The notes: generated by a model not told the origin, from the sequence alone. DNA of 64,000 nt from Bacillus piscicola (GCF_022458745.1 NZ_JAJJJF010000001.1:896890-960889); one strand, 5' to 3'. Numbered from the stretch's first letter, positions 9,166 to 17,873 are shown. Numbers and translations are program-made.

Positions 9166-9543
9166 ATGGAACATATTTTAACAATCTTTAATGCAGAACG
9201 GGAGAATGAACAATTGTTACTGTACCCGATCGAGGAATGGCCGGATACGGAGTGGCATAAATTGAAAGACGGGATGCGGATGCTTGCTGATTCTGATGCA
9301 CTGACATTTGTTTATGTTCTCGATCTTGACGGAGAGTTTATACAGTTACGGCTTCCAAGCCAAATTTGGCCACAGCTTGCGGAAGCATATACACACGAGT
9401 GGAGTGTGTCTGTGAGTGGTCCTAAGCGTGTCCCGCTTACCCATTTTCATGAGGAGATGAATTATTTATTAAGTAATATTGCAGGGAACGGAAATTATGG
9501 CACCGAAATGGTGGATAAGGTAGAAAAAACATTTCAATTGTGA
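9166..9543 (+). CDS. yjbL: YjbL-like conserved protein (UPF0738)
   Basis: Conserved Bacillus protein of unknown function, 125 residues, acidic, no membrane segment. Identified from its composition and its position between yjbK and yjbM. ATG 9166 follows GAGGTG (9151-9156) at 9 nt; a GTG at 9154 is inside that ribosome binding site and is rejected. A hairpin (CCTCGTC/GACGAGG, 9546-9569) without a T run separates it from the next gene. Confidence 0.75.
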   Translation: MEHILTIFNAERENEQLLLYPIEEWPDTEWHKLKDGMRMLADSDALTFVYVLDLDGEFIQLRLPSQIWPQLAEAYTHEWSVSVSGPKRVPLTHFHEEMNYLLSNIAGNGNYGTEMVDKVEKTFQL

Positions 9544-9592
9544 TTCCTCGTCAATCAGAGAGGACGAGGGATAATGATAGGTGGTGGCGTTC

Positions 9593-10222
9593 ATGGGTAA
9601 CTGGTATGCATTTTTGTCACCCTACAAACAAGCAGTGGAAGAGTTGAAAGTAAAGTTAAGAAGCCTGCGCGAACAATATCAGCAATCTTCGCAGCATACC
9701 CCAATTGAATTCGTGACAGGCCGTGTCAAACCGGTAACAAGCATTCTAGAAAAAGCCCAGAGGAAAAACATTTCATTGGATGATTTGGCGACAGAAATGC
9801 AGGACATTGCCGGTGTTCGTATCGTTTGCCAGTTTGTGAATGATATTGACACGATTGTGGAGTTGGTCCGTTCTCGTATTGATTTTGAGGTCAAAGAAGA
9901 ACGGGACTACATTAAGGAGAAGAAAGAAAGCGGGTACCGTTCGTATCATATGGTCGTGAACTATCCTGTACATACCATTGACGGCAAGAAAGATCTGCTT
10001 GTTGAGATACAAGTCAGAACGATGGCCATGAATTTTTGGGCGACGATAGAACATTCCTTAAATTATAAGTATAGCGGTGAAATTCCTGCTGACATTAAAG
10101 CACGATTGCAGCGCGCCGCTGAAGCTGCGTTCCAGCTCGATGAAGAAATGTCAAAAATTAAAGGCGAAGTTCGAGAAGCACAGCGTATCTTAATTCGCAA
10201 TCGTGAAACGTCCCGTAATTAA
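9593..10222 (+). CDS. relQ: small alarmone synthetase RelQ (YjbM/SasB)
   Basis: Synthesises (p)ppGpp from ATP and GTP/GDP. A single RelA/SpoT synthetase domain with no hydrolase or regulatory parts. Visible motifs: PIEFVTGRVKP, the ESGYRSYH substrate segment and the VEIQVRTMAMNFWATIEHS signature (catalytic Glu region). 209 residues from ATG 9593, aligning with the B. subtilis N terminus; upstream GTG codons at 9581/9584 overlap the GGTGG ribosome binding site. The family is a tetramer allosterically activated by pppGpp. nadK follows after a 26-nt gap. Confidence 0.95.
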   Translation: MGNWYAFLSPYKQAVEELKVKLRSLREQYQQSSQHTPIEFVTGRVKPVTSILEKAQRKNISLDDLATEMQDIAGVRIVCQFVNDIDTIVELVRSRIDFEVKEERDYIKEKKESGYRSYHMVVNYPVHTIDGKKDLLVEIQVRTMAMNFWATIEHSLNYKYSGEIPADIKARLQRAAEAAFQLDEEMSKIKGEVREAQRILIRNRETSRN

Positions 10223-10248
10223 TGGAGTTATGAAAGGAGGCCGTTTTC

Positions 10249-11043
10249 ATGCAATTCTTCGTTACGTCCCGAGGAGATGAAACGTCCAACGCGCTTCAAA
10301 AAAAGATCACCACATATTTACAAGAATTTGGCTTAGAATTGAACGAGGAAGAACCAGACGTTGTCATAACAGTAGGCGGGGACGGCACCCTTCTGCATGC
10401 TTTTCATCATTTTCATGAAAGACTGGATGAAACGGCATTCGTCGGCATTCATACGGGTCACTTAGGATTTTACGCGGATTGGAAGCCGGAAGAAGTGGAA
10501 AAGTTAGTCATTCATATCGCGAAGACACCTTTTCAAATTGTTGAGTACCCGCTACTCGAAGTGGTCGTCCGCCATTTAGACCGTCCTAATCCAGAGCGGT
10601 ATCTCGCTCTGAACGAATGCACAGTCAAAACACTTGAAGGTTCCCTCGTCTGCAAAATGGATATAAAGGGAGATTTGTTTGAAACGTTCCGTGGTGATGG
10701 CCTGTGTATCTCCACTCCATCTGGAAGCACGGCTTACAACAAGTCACTAGGCGGAGCTATCTTGCATCCGTCGCTTGCGTCTTTACAAATATCGGAAATG
10801 GCATCCATTAATAACCGGGTGTACCGGACGATCGGTTCACCGCTCGTTTTACCGCAGCATCACACGTGTCTCTTAACACCGCTTAATGATGTAGCGATAC
10901 AAATTACAATTGATCACGTATCTGAAGTGAACAGGCGTGTGAAATCGATTCAGTGCCGGGTAGCGGAAGAAAAAATCCGTTTTGCCCGCTTCCGACCGTT
11001 TCCCTTCTGGAAAAGAGTAAAAGAATCGTTTATCGGAGAATAG
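10249..11043 (+). CDS. nadK: NAD kinase
   Basis: Phosphorylates NAD to NADP. The GGDGT loop is at residues 43-47; the conserved LNE (nucleotide-binding) and [14 protein letters not shown] motifs follow. 264 residues, typical of the short Firmicute enzyme. AAAGGAGG precedes ATG 10249. In B. subtilis this paralogue (PpnKA/NadF) is also between yjbM and yjbO. The stop is one base before the next ATG, so translation of yjbO is probably coupled. Confidence 0.97.
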   Translation: MQFFVTSRGDETSNALQKKITTYLQEFGLELNEEEPDVVITVGGDGTLLHAFHHFHERLDETAFVGIHTGHLGFYADWKPEEVEKLVIHIAKTPFQIVEYPLLEVVVRHLDRPNPERYLALNECTVKTLEGSLVCKMDIKGDLFETFRGDGLCISTPSGSTAYNKSLGGAILHPSLASLQISEMASINNRVYRTIGSPLVLPQHHTCLLTPLNDVAIQITIDHVSEVNRRVKSIQCRVAEEKIRFARFRPFPFWKRVKESFIGE

Positions 11044-11044
11044 A

Positions 11045-11932
11045 ATGGAGAAAAGTCATACAATGGAGTGGTTCGTTCCTTGCATGAACAAGCCGCTGAC
11101 AGTACGAAATTTTTTGCGAATAGAAAAGGGAATGTCTTCCAGGCTGCTAAAGAAAATCAATAAAGATGGGAAGCTCTTGATAAACAGCAAAGAGGCAACA
11201 TTAACAGACAAGCTTTACGGTGGGGATGCGCTGATGGTACGACTTCCGCCGACGACCTTTCCAGAAAACATTCCAACGTACAAAAGGAAACTCTCCGTTA
11301 TGTGGGAGGATGCCCATTTGCTCGTAATTGATAAACCCGCCGGCCTTCCGATGACACCAGGACGCGGACTGGAAGAAAAAACGCTTGCCGGGGCTATTCG
11401 TCATTATTATGAGGAGACGGGAGTAGCGGCTTCCTTTCACGCTGTCTCAAGACTTGACAGACAAACGAGCGGGCTTGTGACGATCGCGAAGCACGCATTC
11501 GCTCATCAGCGGCTTGCTGATTTTTTCCAAAAAGGAATCGGAAGTAAGGAATACATAGGGATAACAAGGGGGATTTGGTCGCCGAAACAAGGAGTCATAG
11601 ATGTTCCGATCGGAAGAAAACCCAACAGTCTGATTGAACATGAAGTAACACGAGACGGGAAATACGCCCGGACTCTTTATAAAGTGTTGAGAGAAAAAGA
11701 TCATCATTCGCTTGTGAGATTTCAACTAAAAACGGGGCGCACTCATCAAATACGTGTGCACGCTTCCTTTCAAGGACACCCTTTGTTAGGCGATGATTTA
11801 TACGGCGGATGTGCAAAGGAGATCAGCCGTCAAGCTTTGCACGCCGCCAAAATCGAATTTTGTCATCCCGTTTTTGAAACGTGGCATACGGTTAGAGCTC
11901 AACTACCGGTAGATATAAGGAGTTTGATATAA
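11045..11932 (+). CDS. yjbO: RluA/RluD-family pseudouridine synthase (YjbO)
   Basis: Isomerises uridine to pseudouridine in RNA. An N-terminal S4-like region (about 15-65: NFLRIEKGMSSRLLKKI) precedes the catalytic domain. The active-site motif SRLDRQTSGL gives catalytic Asp138, and RTHQIRVH is near residue 234. 295 residues from ATG 11045. Overlap-like spacing with nadK (1 nt) indicates one operon yjbL-relQ-nadK-yjbO. The RNA target is not evident. Confidence 0.93.
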   Translation: MEKSHTMEWFVPCMNKPLTVRNFLRIEKGMSSRLLKKINKDGKLLINSKEATLTDKLYGGDALMVRLPPTTFPENIPTYKRKLSVMWEDAHLLVIDKPAGLPMTPGRGLEEKTLAGAIRHYYEETGVAASFHAVSRLDRQTSGLVTIAKHAFAHQRLADFFQKGIGSKEYIGITRGIWSPKQGVIDVPIGRKPNSLIEHEVTRDGKYARTLYKVLREKDHHSLVRFQLKTGRTHQIRVHASFQGHPLLGDDLYGGCAKEISRQALHAAKIEFCHPVFETWHTVRAQLPVDIRSLI

Positions 11933-11942
11933 GAACGAATGT

Positions 11943-12377
11943 TTAATTTCTGATAATGTTATTCAGCGGGGATTCGAGCACTTTTTCATCCCTTTGGTAT
12001 ACGTTAATGAAAACAGCGTTCTCCAAACTCCCGAGTCTTTCATAGTTTTTAAGAGGAAAGCTTTCACTAATGAAAAAACCACTTTTTGCTTTAACTGCAA
12101 AACGGCTGGGGACCCCGCGGCGGTTTTGATCAAATAAGACTTGTTCGAATCCAAGCTGATCAGCCAGCTGTTTATGACGGATGGAAAAGTCGACATAAAG
12201 ATTATGAATAGGTTGGCTGTCTTCATTGCGAACCATTGCATAAATCGTTAAAAATTCGTGTTTTTTATCAATGAGTACATAGCTGTCCTTTTCATCGAGG
12301 GCGATCGCAGCTTCCTTGCTGCATCCTGACAGCAAAAACGTCATCACGGCGAGTACGGCCATGTATTTAGGGCTCAT
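11943..12377 (-). CDS. putative lipoprotein
   Basis: A lipobox LLSGC with Cys19 after a short hydrophobic signal (PKYMAVLAVMTF) indicates a membrane-anchored lipoprotein of 144 residues. The mature part is a beta-rich domain without a known family signature (a segment MVRNEDSQPIHNLYVDF suggests an Ig-like fold). ATG 12377 is one base after the prpE stop and uses GAGGAGGAA inside the prpE end, so the two are co-translated. Function unknown. Confidence 0.75.
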   Translation of the reverse strand: MSPKYMAVLAVMTFLLSGCSKEAAIALDEKDSYVLIDKKHEFLTIYAMVRNEDSQPIHNLYVDFSIRHKQLADQLGFEQVLFDQNRRGVPSRFAVKAKSGFFISESFPLKNYERLGSLENAVFINVYQRDEKVLESPLNNIIRN

Positions 12378-12378
12378 G

Positions 12379-13146
12379 TTATTCCTCCTCAGTGCGAGCA
12401 GGTGTATCGGGGAAAGTACGAAATTTTTCAGGTACTACTGGTAAGGAAGAAGGAACGAAGCTAAACGTTTTCTCGGGATAATGAAACGCCGTTAGTTTTC
12501 CTCCGAATACACATCCGGTATCAATATTAACCGTGTTCCCAATCATCCGTGGTTGGGTGACAGGGGTATGGCCGTATACGACAAGGCTTTCCCCTTGATA
12601 CTGAAGGGCCCAATCCCTTCTAAGGGGAGTGCCGTCTGGGTTCGTCGCTCCGGTAATATCGCCGTAGAGCACAAAGGTTTTCACTTTATTCCCGGTGCGG
12701 CCAATGAGGTCTTCACGAATTCCTGCATGAGCGGCAACGACACGTTGATCATCAAGTAACAAGTAAAGTGGAGAGCTCTCATACAAATTGACAAATGCTT
12801 TGCGGATTAGCTTATAGTCCCGTGTTGACAGTTCCTTAAGCTCCGCAACGGTTGTTTCGAGTCCGTGGGTGATTTGGACGTTTCTTCCAAGAAAGTAACG
12901 ATATAGTTTGTTGCAGTGATTGCCGGGAACATACAAGGCAACCTGCTTTTCCACCATTTTTGCTACGATCTGAATGACTGCTGTAGAATTTGGTCCCCGA
13001 TCGGTGAGATCCCCGATAAATACAGGGATCCGTCCGTCCGGATGAACAAATATATCGCTTGCGTATCGGTAATTCATACGCTGAAAGAGTTCGGTCAGCT
13101 CTTTCATGCAGCCGTGAATATCGCCAATAAAGTCATATGCAGGCAT
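12379..13146 (-). CDS. prpE: bis(5'-nucleosyl)-tetraphosphatase PrpE
   Basis: PPP-type metallophosphatase that hydrolyses Ap4A and has phosphatase activity. Motifs in order: GDIHGC (8-13), GDLTDRGP (45-52), PGNHCNK, AHAGIR and YGHTP, the complete PPP signature. 255 residues. In B. subtilis prpE lies between yjbO and the thiaminase gene and affects spore germination. Here it is convergent to yjbO and divergent from fabI, and is followed by a coupled lipoprotein gene. Confidence 0.95.
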   Translation of the reverse strand: MPAYDFIGDIHGCMKELTELFQRMNYRYASDIFVHPDGRIPVFIGDLTDRGPNSTAVIQIVAKMVEKQVALYVPGNHCNKLYRYFLGRNVQITHGLETTVAELKELSTRDYKLIRKAFVNLYESSPLYLLLDDQRVVAAHAGIREDLIGRTGNKVKTFVLYGDITGATNPDGTPLRRDWALQYQGESLVVYGHTPVTQPRMIGNTVNIDTGCVFGGKLTAFHYPEKTFSFVPSSLPVVPEKFRTFPDTPARTEEE

Positions 13147-13234
13147 GCCTGATTTCTCCTTTTCACATGTCTTTTTATATACTTTCTCTCATTAGAGTAA
13201 TTTTAAACCTCAAGTGGGGCTGGCGATCAATTAA

Positions 13235-13243
13235 TGCTATAAT
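13235..13243 (+). promoter_or_regulatory. extended -10 promoter of fabI
   Basis: TGC followed by TATAAT is a textbook extended -10. No good -35 is present, as is common for this class. Predicted start of transcription is about 13250, inside the FapR-like box. Confidence 0.7.
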
Positions 13244-13251
13244 GAAAACTG

Positions 13252-13268
13252 CAAGTACCTGGTAATGG
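13252..13268 (+). promoter_or_regulatory. FapR-like operator at the fabI start site
   Basis: AGTACCTGGTA (13254-13264) matches the core of the FapR consensus (TTAGTACCTGGTACTAA) without mismatch; the right flank is degenerate. FapR is the malonyl-CoA-responsive repressor of fatty acid genes. The box covers the predicted transcription start, a position that would block initiation. Confidence 0.65.
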
Positions 13269-13302
13269 TAATAAATTATGATAAAAAGGGAGTGCTGATA
13301 AA

Positions 13303-14085
13303 ATGAACCTTTCATTAGAAGGGCGTACATATGTAGTAATGGGTGTTGCGAATAAGCGTAGTATCGCGTGGGGTATTGCGCAAAGTTTGTCAAAAGCAGG
13401 AGCACGGCTTGTGTTCACATATGCAGGAGAGCGATTGGAAAAAAACGTTAAGCAGCTTGCTGATACGCTTGATAGGGACGACTCCCTCATTTTGCCATGT
13501 GACATAACAGATGATGAGGCGATTGCAACAGCTTTCCGAACGATTAAAGAGGAAGTCGGCATGATTCACGGTTTAGCTCACTGCATTGCCTTTGCGAACA
13601 AAGAAGAATTGGACGGAGAATATTTAAACACGACCCGCGACGGCTTTTTGCTTGCTCATAACATTAGCTCCTATTCCTTAACAGCTGTCGCGAAAGAAGT
13701 TCGTGAAACGGGGCTCATGCAAGAAGGTGGATCGATTATAACGATGACCTATCTCGGAGGCGAAAGAGTCGTGAAAAATTATAACGTCATGGGTGTTGCG
13801 AAAGCGTCACTTGATGCAAGTGTACGCTATTTAGCAAACGATCTTGGAAAAGATAATATTCGTGTTAATGCTATTTCGGCCGGCCCAATCCGTACGCTTT
13901 CCGCAAAGGGAATTGGGGGATTTAACGAAGTGCTGCGCGAAATTGAAGAAAAAGCACCACTGCGCCGCTTAACGAACCAAGAGGAAGTCGGGGATGCGGC
14001 TTTATTTCTTCTGAGTGATTTAGCCCGCGGAATTACCGGAGAAATGATTCACGTTGACGGCGGTTTCAACATTACTGGGATTTAA
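13303..14085 (+). CDS. fabI: enoyl-[acyl-carrier-protein] reductase FabI
   Basis: NAD(P)H-dependent last step of the fatty acid elongation cycle. Short-chain dehydrogenase fold with the FabI-type nucleotide loop GVANKRSIAWG (14-24) and catalytic Tyr160-x6-Lys167 (plus Tyr150), the spacing specific to FabI. 260 residues. AAAGGGAG precedes ATG 13303. Regulation by FapR is suggested by the upstream box. Synteny next to prpE/yjbO agrees with B. subtilis. Confidence 0.97.
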   Translation: MNLSLEGRTYVVMGVANKRSIAWGIAQSLSKAGARLVFTYAGERLEKNVKQLADTLDRDDSLILPCDITDDEAIATAFRTIKEEVGMIHGLAHCIAFANKEELDGEYLNTTRDGFLLAHNISSYSLTAVAKEVRETGLMQEGGSIITMTYLGGERVVKNYNVMGVAKASLDASVRYLANDLGKDNIRVNAISAGPIRTLSAKGIGGFNEVLREIEEKAPLRRLTNQEEVGDAALFLLSDLARGITGEMIHVDGGFNITGI

Positions 14086-14089
14086 TATG

Positions 14090-14127
14090 ATACCTAAGTT
14101 CCTTTGTTTGGAGCTTAGGTATTTTTT
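14090..14127 (+). terminator. terminator of fabI
   Basis: ATACCTAAG / CTTAGGTAT stem and six Ts, 5 nt after the stop. Confidence 0.9.
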
Positions 14128-14179
14128 GCTAAAAGCTCGAATGATCGCAAGTTGCAGAAAAACCTGTGTCGTCTTTTTG

Positions 14180-14626
14180 TTAACGATTAACAAACCAGTC
14201 AAAACCGAGGGCGGTGGCCATACCAAAGATCAGCGTCCATAATGCTAGGCTGACGGACATCCAGATCGTCGTCCATTTCTTGGAAGCACCGAAGGCCATG
14301 CCGATAAAAGCAGCGATATGGATACCAAGTAAAATTGGTCCGAGTAAAGCAAGCCCAGGAAGACCATACTTATTCCAAATTCGTTTAGCCCTCTCACTAC
14401 GCTTCGATGGCTCTTTTCCTTTTTTGTCTTGGCGTCTTGCGTACCAATTTTTAAATCTGTCATAGCCGATAATGAGTAGGAGTACCGTAGATACATTGCC
14501 GGTGAAGGCAAGCAACATTACCCAAAATGGTGACAGTCCCCGGAGTATACCCAGTGGAATGACAAGCGCGATTTCAAACCAGGGAATCGCAGCCCCGATA
14601 AATACGAGTGCATATTCAACCATCAT
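14180..14626 (-). CDS. small multidrug export family membrane protein
   Basis: About four hydrophobic helices (residues 5-27, 32-52, 88-113, 120-143) with a basic cytoplasmic loop between (RRQDKKGKEPSKRSERAKR). Layout and the IPWFEIALVIPLGILRG start fit the Sm_multidrug_ex family; the actual substrate is unknown. 148 residues; GAGGAGGAGA fits either ATG 14626 or ATG 14623. Confidence 0.75.
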   Translation of the reverse strand: MMVEYALVFIGAAIPWFEIALVIPLGILRGLSPFWVMLLAFTGNVSTVLLLIIGYDRFKNWYARRQDKKGKEPSKRSERAKRIWNKYGLPGLALLGPILLGIHIAAFIGMAFGASKKWTTIWMSVSLALWTLIFGMATALGFDWFVNR

Positions 14627-14714
14627 GCGGTCTCCTCCTCCACATACTTTCGAATTGCGTACCCATTTTTGTGATATAGGTCACTCTTCGTCTTTCTTCT
14701 AAATACTCGAGCTG

Positions 14715-15219
14715 TCAAGCTGGCCAAATCGATAGTTTTTCGCTAGGATACCGCTTATTATACCCGCTTATTTTAACAAAAAAGCAGTGAGATACAAGAC
14801 AAACAGGATCGAGATGATAAAAAACACTGACGGTTTTCATATGTATGGTTCTGTCAAATCGATGGCGCGTGCAGAAAACAGGCTCTAGGTGTATCCGTAC
14901 AAGACGATTTTCGACATGGTTTTTGGAAATTAAATCGGAAAAATCCATAGGAAGATACAGTTGGTTCATGGTATACTTTTGGAAAGTGACCGTTAAGTTA
15001 CTTATGAAAAATCGCCTTCTTTCGTTAATGGGTTGTGGTGACTTCATTATACCGAAAGTGGCGATTTTTTTGTGTGATTGGTATAAAGATGTTGGATTGT
15101 TTTTTCGCTTGAACCTGAAGAGCCATTTATACGAAAGAGTATAAGTTAATCTTAACAACAAATTTTATAGAATTGAAAAAAGGCTGTCAAAAGGTCATGT
15201 GAATGACCTTTTGACAGCC
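14715..15219 (-). mobile_element. IS1182-type remnant: left end, leader and N-terminal transposase fragment
   Basis: From ATG 14969 the minus strand reads MNQLYLPMDFSDLISKNHV, the conserved N terminus of IS1182-type transposases, then degenerates; only ISGYNKRYPS-like traces remain. The leader 15109-15219 is shared with 5797-5908. A long hairpin in the leader (AAAATCGCC-tt-CTTTCG with CGAAAG-t-GGCGATTTT, about 15006-15070) could stop read-through transcription into the element. The two loci hold different ends of the same element type, so neither is active. Confidence 0.65.
15182..15219 (-). terminator. perfect 17-bp palindrome acting as minus-strand terminator
   Basis: GGCTGTCAAAAGGTCAT and its exact complement are separated by 4 nt and followed on the minus strand by six Ts. 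It lies 26 nt after the stop of the Pro/Gly-rich gene and also coincides with the outer end of the IS-related repeat, so an IS terminus probably supplies the terminator. Confidence 0.75.
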
Positions 15220-15245
15220 CCGGCAATTTGAAAGAGATACTGATT

Positions 15246-15650
15246 TTAATAAAACAGCTTAAAAAACCAAGGGAAAAACCCTCCCCCTCCTGTTCCAGGT
15301 GGTCCATGTCCTGGACCGTGTCCGCCGCCATGTGGCGGGCGCGGCGGCCGTCCGCCTGGACGCGGTGGAACATCACCCAAGTACGGCTGTATCCCAACGA
15401 GATCACTATGATGCACTTGTATATATTGCTGTTGGTAATACGGAGGTGCATACATGAACAGTGAAACCATCCCGGTACGTGCGTTGTAATCGAGTACGTA
15501 GGCAATAACTCGGCCGTAGCCTTGGATAGAAGTTTCGATCCATTGATTCAAATAACGTTCGATAACAACAGGAGGGATATATTGAACAGAGGGCTGCTGT
15601 CGTCTATTTGTATAGTTATGGTTGTCATAATAATGCAAACTAATCACCAT
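15246..15650 (-). CDS. Pro/Gly/His-rich hypothetical protein
   Basis: Not recognised. 134 residues. The N-terminal 95 residues are Tyr/Gln-rich with a compact segment GYGRVIAYVLDYNARTGMVSLF; the tail is a Pro/Gly/His-rich low-complexity stretch ending GGGGFFPWFFKLFY. This composition resembles spore-coat or surface-associated proteins of bacilli, but no family is assigned. ATG 15650 has only a weak upstream signal. A short upstream gene (15662-15775) ends 11 nt before it. Confidence 0.6.
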   Translation of the reverse strand: MVISLHYYDNHNYTNRRQQPSVQYIPPVVIERYLNQWIETSIQGYGRVIAYVLDYNARTGMVSLFMYAPPYYQQQYIQVHHSDLVGIQPYLGDVPPRPGGRPPRPPHGGGHGPGHGPPGTGGGGFFPWFFKLFY

Positions 15651-15661
15651 CCGTTTTCTTT

Positions 15662-15775
15662 TTAATCAACCTGTGCGAGAAAATCGTCATATCCTGCGTA
15701 TCCACCAGGCAAATGCCTTTTTACAGTATATGGAGTGGCAGTATAACTGTGAACAGAAAAAAATAAAAATGTCAT
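15662..15775 (-). CDS. possible 37-aa peptide gene
   Basis: ATG 15775 follows AGGGGGAGGG at 8 nt, a near-ideal ribosome binding site. The peptide starts MTFLFFSVHSYTATPYTV and ends DDFLAQVD; it stops 11 nt before the next gene's ATG. Unrecognised; supported only by the ribosome binding site and tight linkage. Confidence 0.45.
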   Translation of the reverse strand: MTFLFFSVHSYTATPYTVKRHLPGGYAGYDDFLAQVD

Positions 15776-15839
15776 ACAGACAGCCCTCCCCCTCATATCT
15801 ATACTTAAGTTACACCTATTGAAGGGGGAGGGGAGTTTT

Positions 15840-16640
15840 TTGGTTCATCCAATTGTTGCTAGATCATTAGAGGAGATTTCATTCTGGGCAAGGATAATGA
15901 AGGAGCATGCACTATTCTTAAGTTTAGGGTTTACGTATGAGCAAGAAAAGCTCATTAAAGAAGCACGGCAGTTTATTACCACGTTTGAGAAGGTAGAAGA
16001 AAAGTTAAGCAGGTTTAGCCTGCAGTCTGATGTAGAACAAGTGAAAGCTTTTAACAATGAAGTGTATCAACATGCTGTAGCTATATGGAATTTTAAACGA
16101 CACATTTTAGGACTCACATTACGATGTGAAATTGTTTCCAACAACTACCCATTATTAGTTGATCATATCAGCAGAGAGGCAGCATACTTTGCAAATCGTC
16201 TGGAAGAATTAAATAAAGGAAACATAGTACCCAAACCCGAAGCCATTATAGAGGAGAATGTATTTTTTTTGCGTATCATGGCTGATCACTCAAAATTTAT
16301 CAGTCATCTCCTCGATCCATCTGACAGAAAACTAGTAGACCAGGCTAGAGAGTTCAGCCACGACTTTGATCAATTAGTGTTCCAGGCTGTTGATCTCCAT
16401 TCTATGGCCCCCGAATCAGAGACGAAGCCAGTACTAAGTCGATTTCTAGACCAAAATAGAGTCTCTGTTTCTGCGTTAAGGGATTTTAAGAAAGCAGGAG
16501 GTGAATTGATCGAAGCATGTCGATTAAAAAGCAATATCCACCCGTTACTCGCCGATCATACTTTTAGAGAGGCTGAAAGATTTCTTGAGATTATTGATTT
16601 ATTTGAAGAAAGCCTTCGGGAAAATAAAGATAATGAATAA
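15840..16640 (+). CDS. DUF2935 protein
   Basis: Two tandem helical repeats (about 5-135 and 140-265), each with a HPxxARSLEEISFWARIMKEHALF-like helix and an EAxxF(A/L)xRLEE-like end: the DUF2935 arrangement, in which conserved His/Glu residues suggest a metal site. 266 residues. The start is TTG 15840: the long GGGGGAGGGGAG (15824-15835) lies just before it and the translated MVHPIVARS matches the family start. Function unknown; common in spore-formers. Confidence 0.8.
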   Translation: MVHPIVARSLEEISFWARIMKEHALFLSLGFTYEQEKLIKEARQFITTFEKVEEKLSRFSLQSDVEQVKAFNNEVYQHAVAIWNFKRHILGLTLRCEIVSNNYPLLVDHISREAAYFANRLEELNKGNIVPKPEAIIEENVFFLRIMADHSKFISHLLDPSDRKLVDQAREFSHDFDQLVFQAVDLHSMAPESETKPVLSRFLDQNRVSVSALRDFKKAGGELIEACRLKSNIHPLLADHTFREAERFLEIIDLFEESLRENKDNE

Positions 16641-16646
16641 TAGGCG

Positions 16647-16682
16647 AAAAACCCTCCAAGCTCTAAAAGTGGAGGGTTTTTA
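16647..16682 (+). terminator. terminator of the DUF2935 gene
   Basis: AAAACCCTCCA / TGGAGGGTTTT stem followed by T, 6 nt after the stop. Confidence 0.9.
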
Positions 16683-16754
16683 CGTTTACCTGGGAGAAAA
16701 GTTGCGCTAAGGGGATAGTAAATGAGCAGCGATGTTGTCCTACTTAAACAAATA

Positions 16755-17174
16755 TCAAACAAACTTAAATGAGCGAACATTATAACGAAGGAAAAAAAGC
16801 CAAATGAAAAATACAAGCTGTGCAAAAACAAGAAATAACGGTGATCGTCCGGCTAATTCTCCAAGCATGGGGGCGAGCATGCCAGCCGTCAATGCGCTAG
16901 ATGCTCCAGCCATTGCTGCATGAATACCGAAAAGGCTTCCAAAAAGCAGGCCGCACCCCATTCCTAACGTACCGGCTGCAATGCTTGTCTCAATGAAAAA
17001 GCCGGGATGCATATAGGTGAAAATAAAGCCGCTGCACAAGGCGAACAATATTGGCGGGGTTACCATCACATTCATTTGCATCGAAACCGAATGGCTATTT
17101 GCTTTTTTCTCAGCTAAACCGCTGTATAGTAACGATATAATCCATATATTCCCTGCAAATAAAAACCAAAGCAC
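16755..17174 (-). CDS. hypothetical integral membrane protein
   Basis: 139 residues with four to five predicted helices and a Gly/Ala-rich centre (GTLGMGCGLLFGSLFGIHAAMAGASSA). No family recognised. Start GTG 17174 is chosen because GGAGGGAGAG (17181-17190) lies just upstream; the open frame extends to 17237 without a ribosome binding site. It is divergent from cotO. Confidence 0.6.
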   Translation of the reverse strand: MLWFLFAGNIWIISLLYSGLAEKKANSHSVSMQMNVMVTPPILFALCSGFIFTYMHPGFFIETSIAAGTLGMGCGLLFGSLFGIHAAMAGASSALTAGMLAPMLGELAGRSPLFLVFAQLVFFIWLFFLRYNVRSFKFV

Positions 17175-17334
17175 GTAAAACTCTCCCTCCAACATGGAAT
17201 TCTTGTCCAACTTATTTTTAGAAATATATGCTTGCACAAAGGAAAAGTTGCCAGCAAAATGCAGATGAATGAACCACTAATTCGTGCATACAATGAAAGA
17301 GGACTTGAAACGATGATACGGGAGGGATGCCCCT

Positions 17335-17838
17335 ATGGAAAAAGATAATGCAGAAGGACAGCCATTGTATTATATTGACCAGCCCGTTTTTAACCGTACG
17401 TACAAAACAGGGCAGACGGTAGCAGTACGTAAACACACGAAAGGACGCCCTAAATTAAATAAGAAAAAGGAAAAAGAAAAGAAAAAACCGAAGATGAAAG
17501 ATAAAATGCCTCCTTTAAATGAAACGAGAGATGACTACTTGGATCAAACACAGAAGAAATCGCCAAAAGTTGACGAACAAGAAAAGGAGACTACTGAAAA
17601 ACTGCAACCAAGAGATGATAATCGTCCATTACCTAAAGTAAAGGAAACGTTCGACTACCTGCAAACCATACCTCACTATATCCAGCCGGTCGTCGTATGT
17701 GAAACGGAAGAGGGACAGTTTCGTGGTGTTGTTCTACGTGTTACGGGAGAGGAGATGGAAATAGAAGAAGAAGATCAGTTGACTCCTAGTATGATTCATA
17801 TAAATGAGATGATCGATTTGTATATTGTCAGTCTCTAA
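17335..17838 (+). CDS. cotO: CotO-like spore coat protein
   Basis: Outer-coat morphogenetic protein family. 167 residues. An N-terminal YYIDQPVF segment and a Lys/Glu-rich low-complexity middle (about 35-105) are followed by a C-terminal domain (FDYLQTIPHYIQPVVVCET...) typical of CotO. GGGAGGGATG precedes ATG 17335. Upstream CATACAATG (17287-17295) matches a sigma-K -10 (CATANNNT) but no -35 is clear. Neighbouring cotZ on the other strand supports the call, as cotO and cotZ are also neighbours in B. subtilis. Confidence 0.85.
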   Translation: MEKDNAEGQPLYYIDQPVFNRTYKTGQTVAVRKHTKGRPKLNKKKEKEKKKPKMKDKMPPLNETRDDYLDQTQKKSPKVDEQEKETTEKLQPRDDNRPLPKVKETFDYLQTIPHYIQPVVVCETEEGQFRGVVLRVTGEEMEIEEEDQLTPSMIHINEMIDLYIVSL

Positions 17839-17843
17839 AAAAA

Positions 17844-17873
17844 GACCGATGGAATCCAAGTATTCCATCGGTC
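17844..17873 (-). terminator. terminator between cotO and cotZ
   Basis: Perfect 12-bp stem GACCGATGGAAT / ATTCCATCGGTC with a 6-nt loop; seven Ts follow on the minus strand, so it mainly ends cotZ, though it may stop cotO as well. Confidence 0.9.

Noticed and set aside
14845..15144. 99-codon plus-strand frame
   Set aside because: It is antisense to the IS1182 remnant and has no ribosome binding site.
5423..15219. A composite transposon carrying the yjb-fabI genes
   Set aside because: Both IS copies are decayed, in the same orientation and keep different parts; the genes between are in ancestral Bacillus order.
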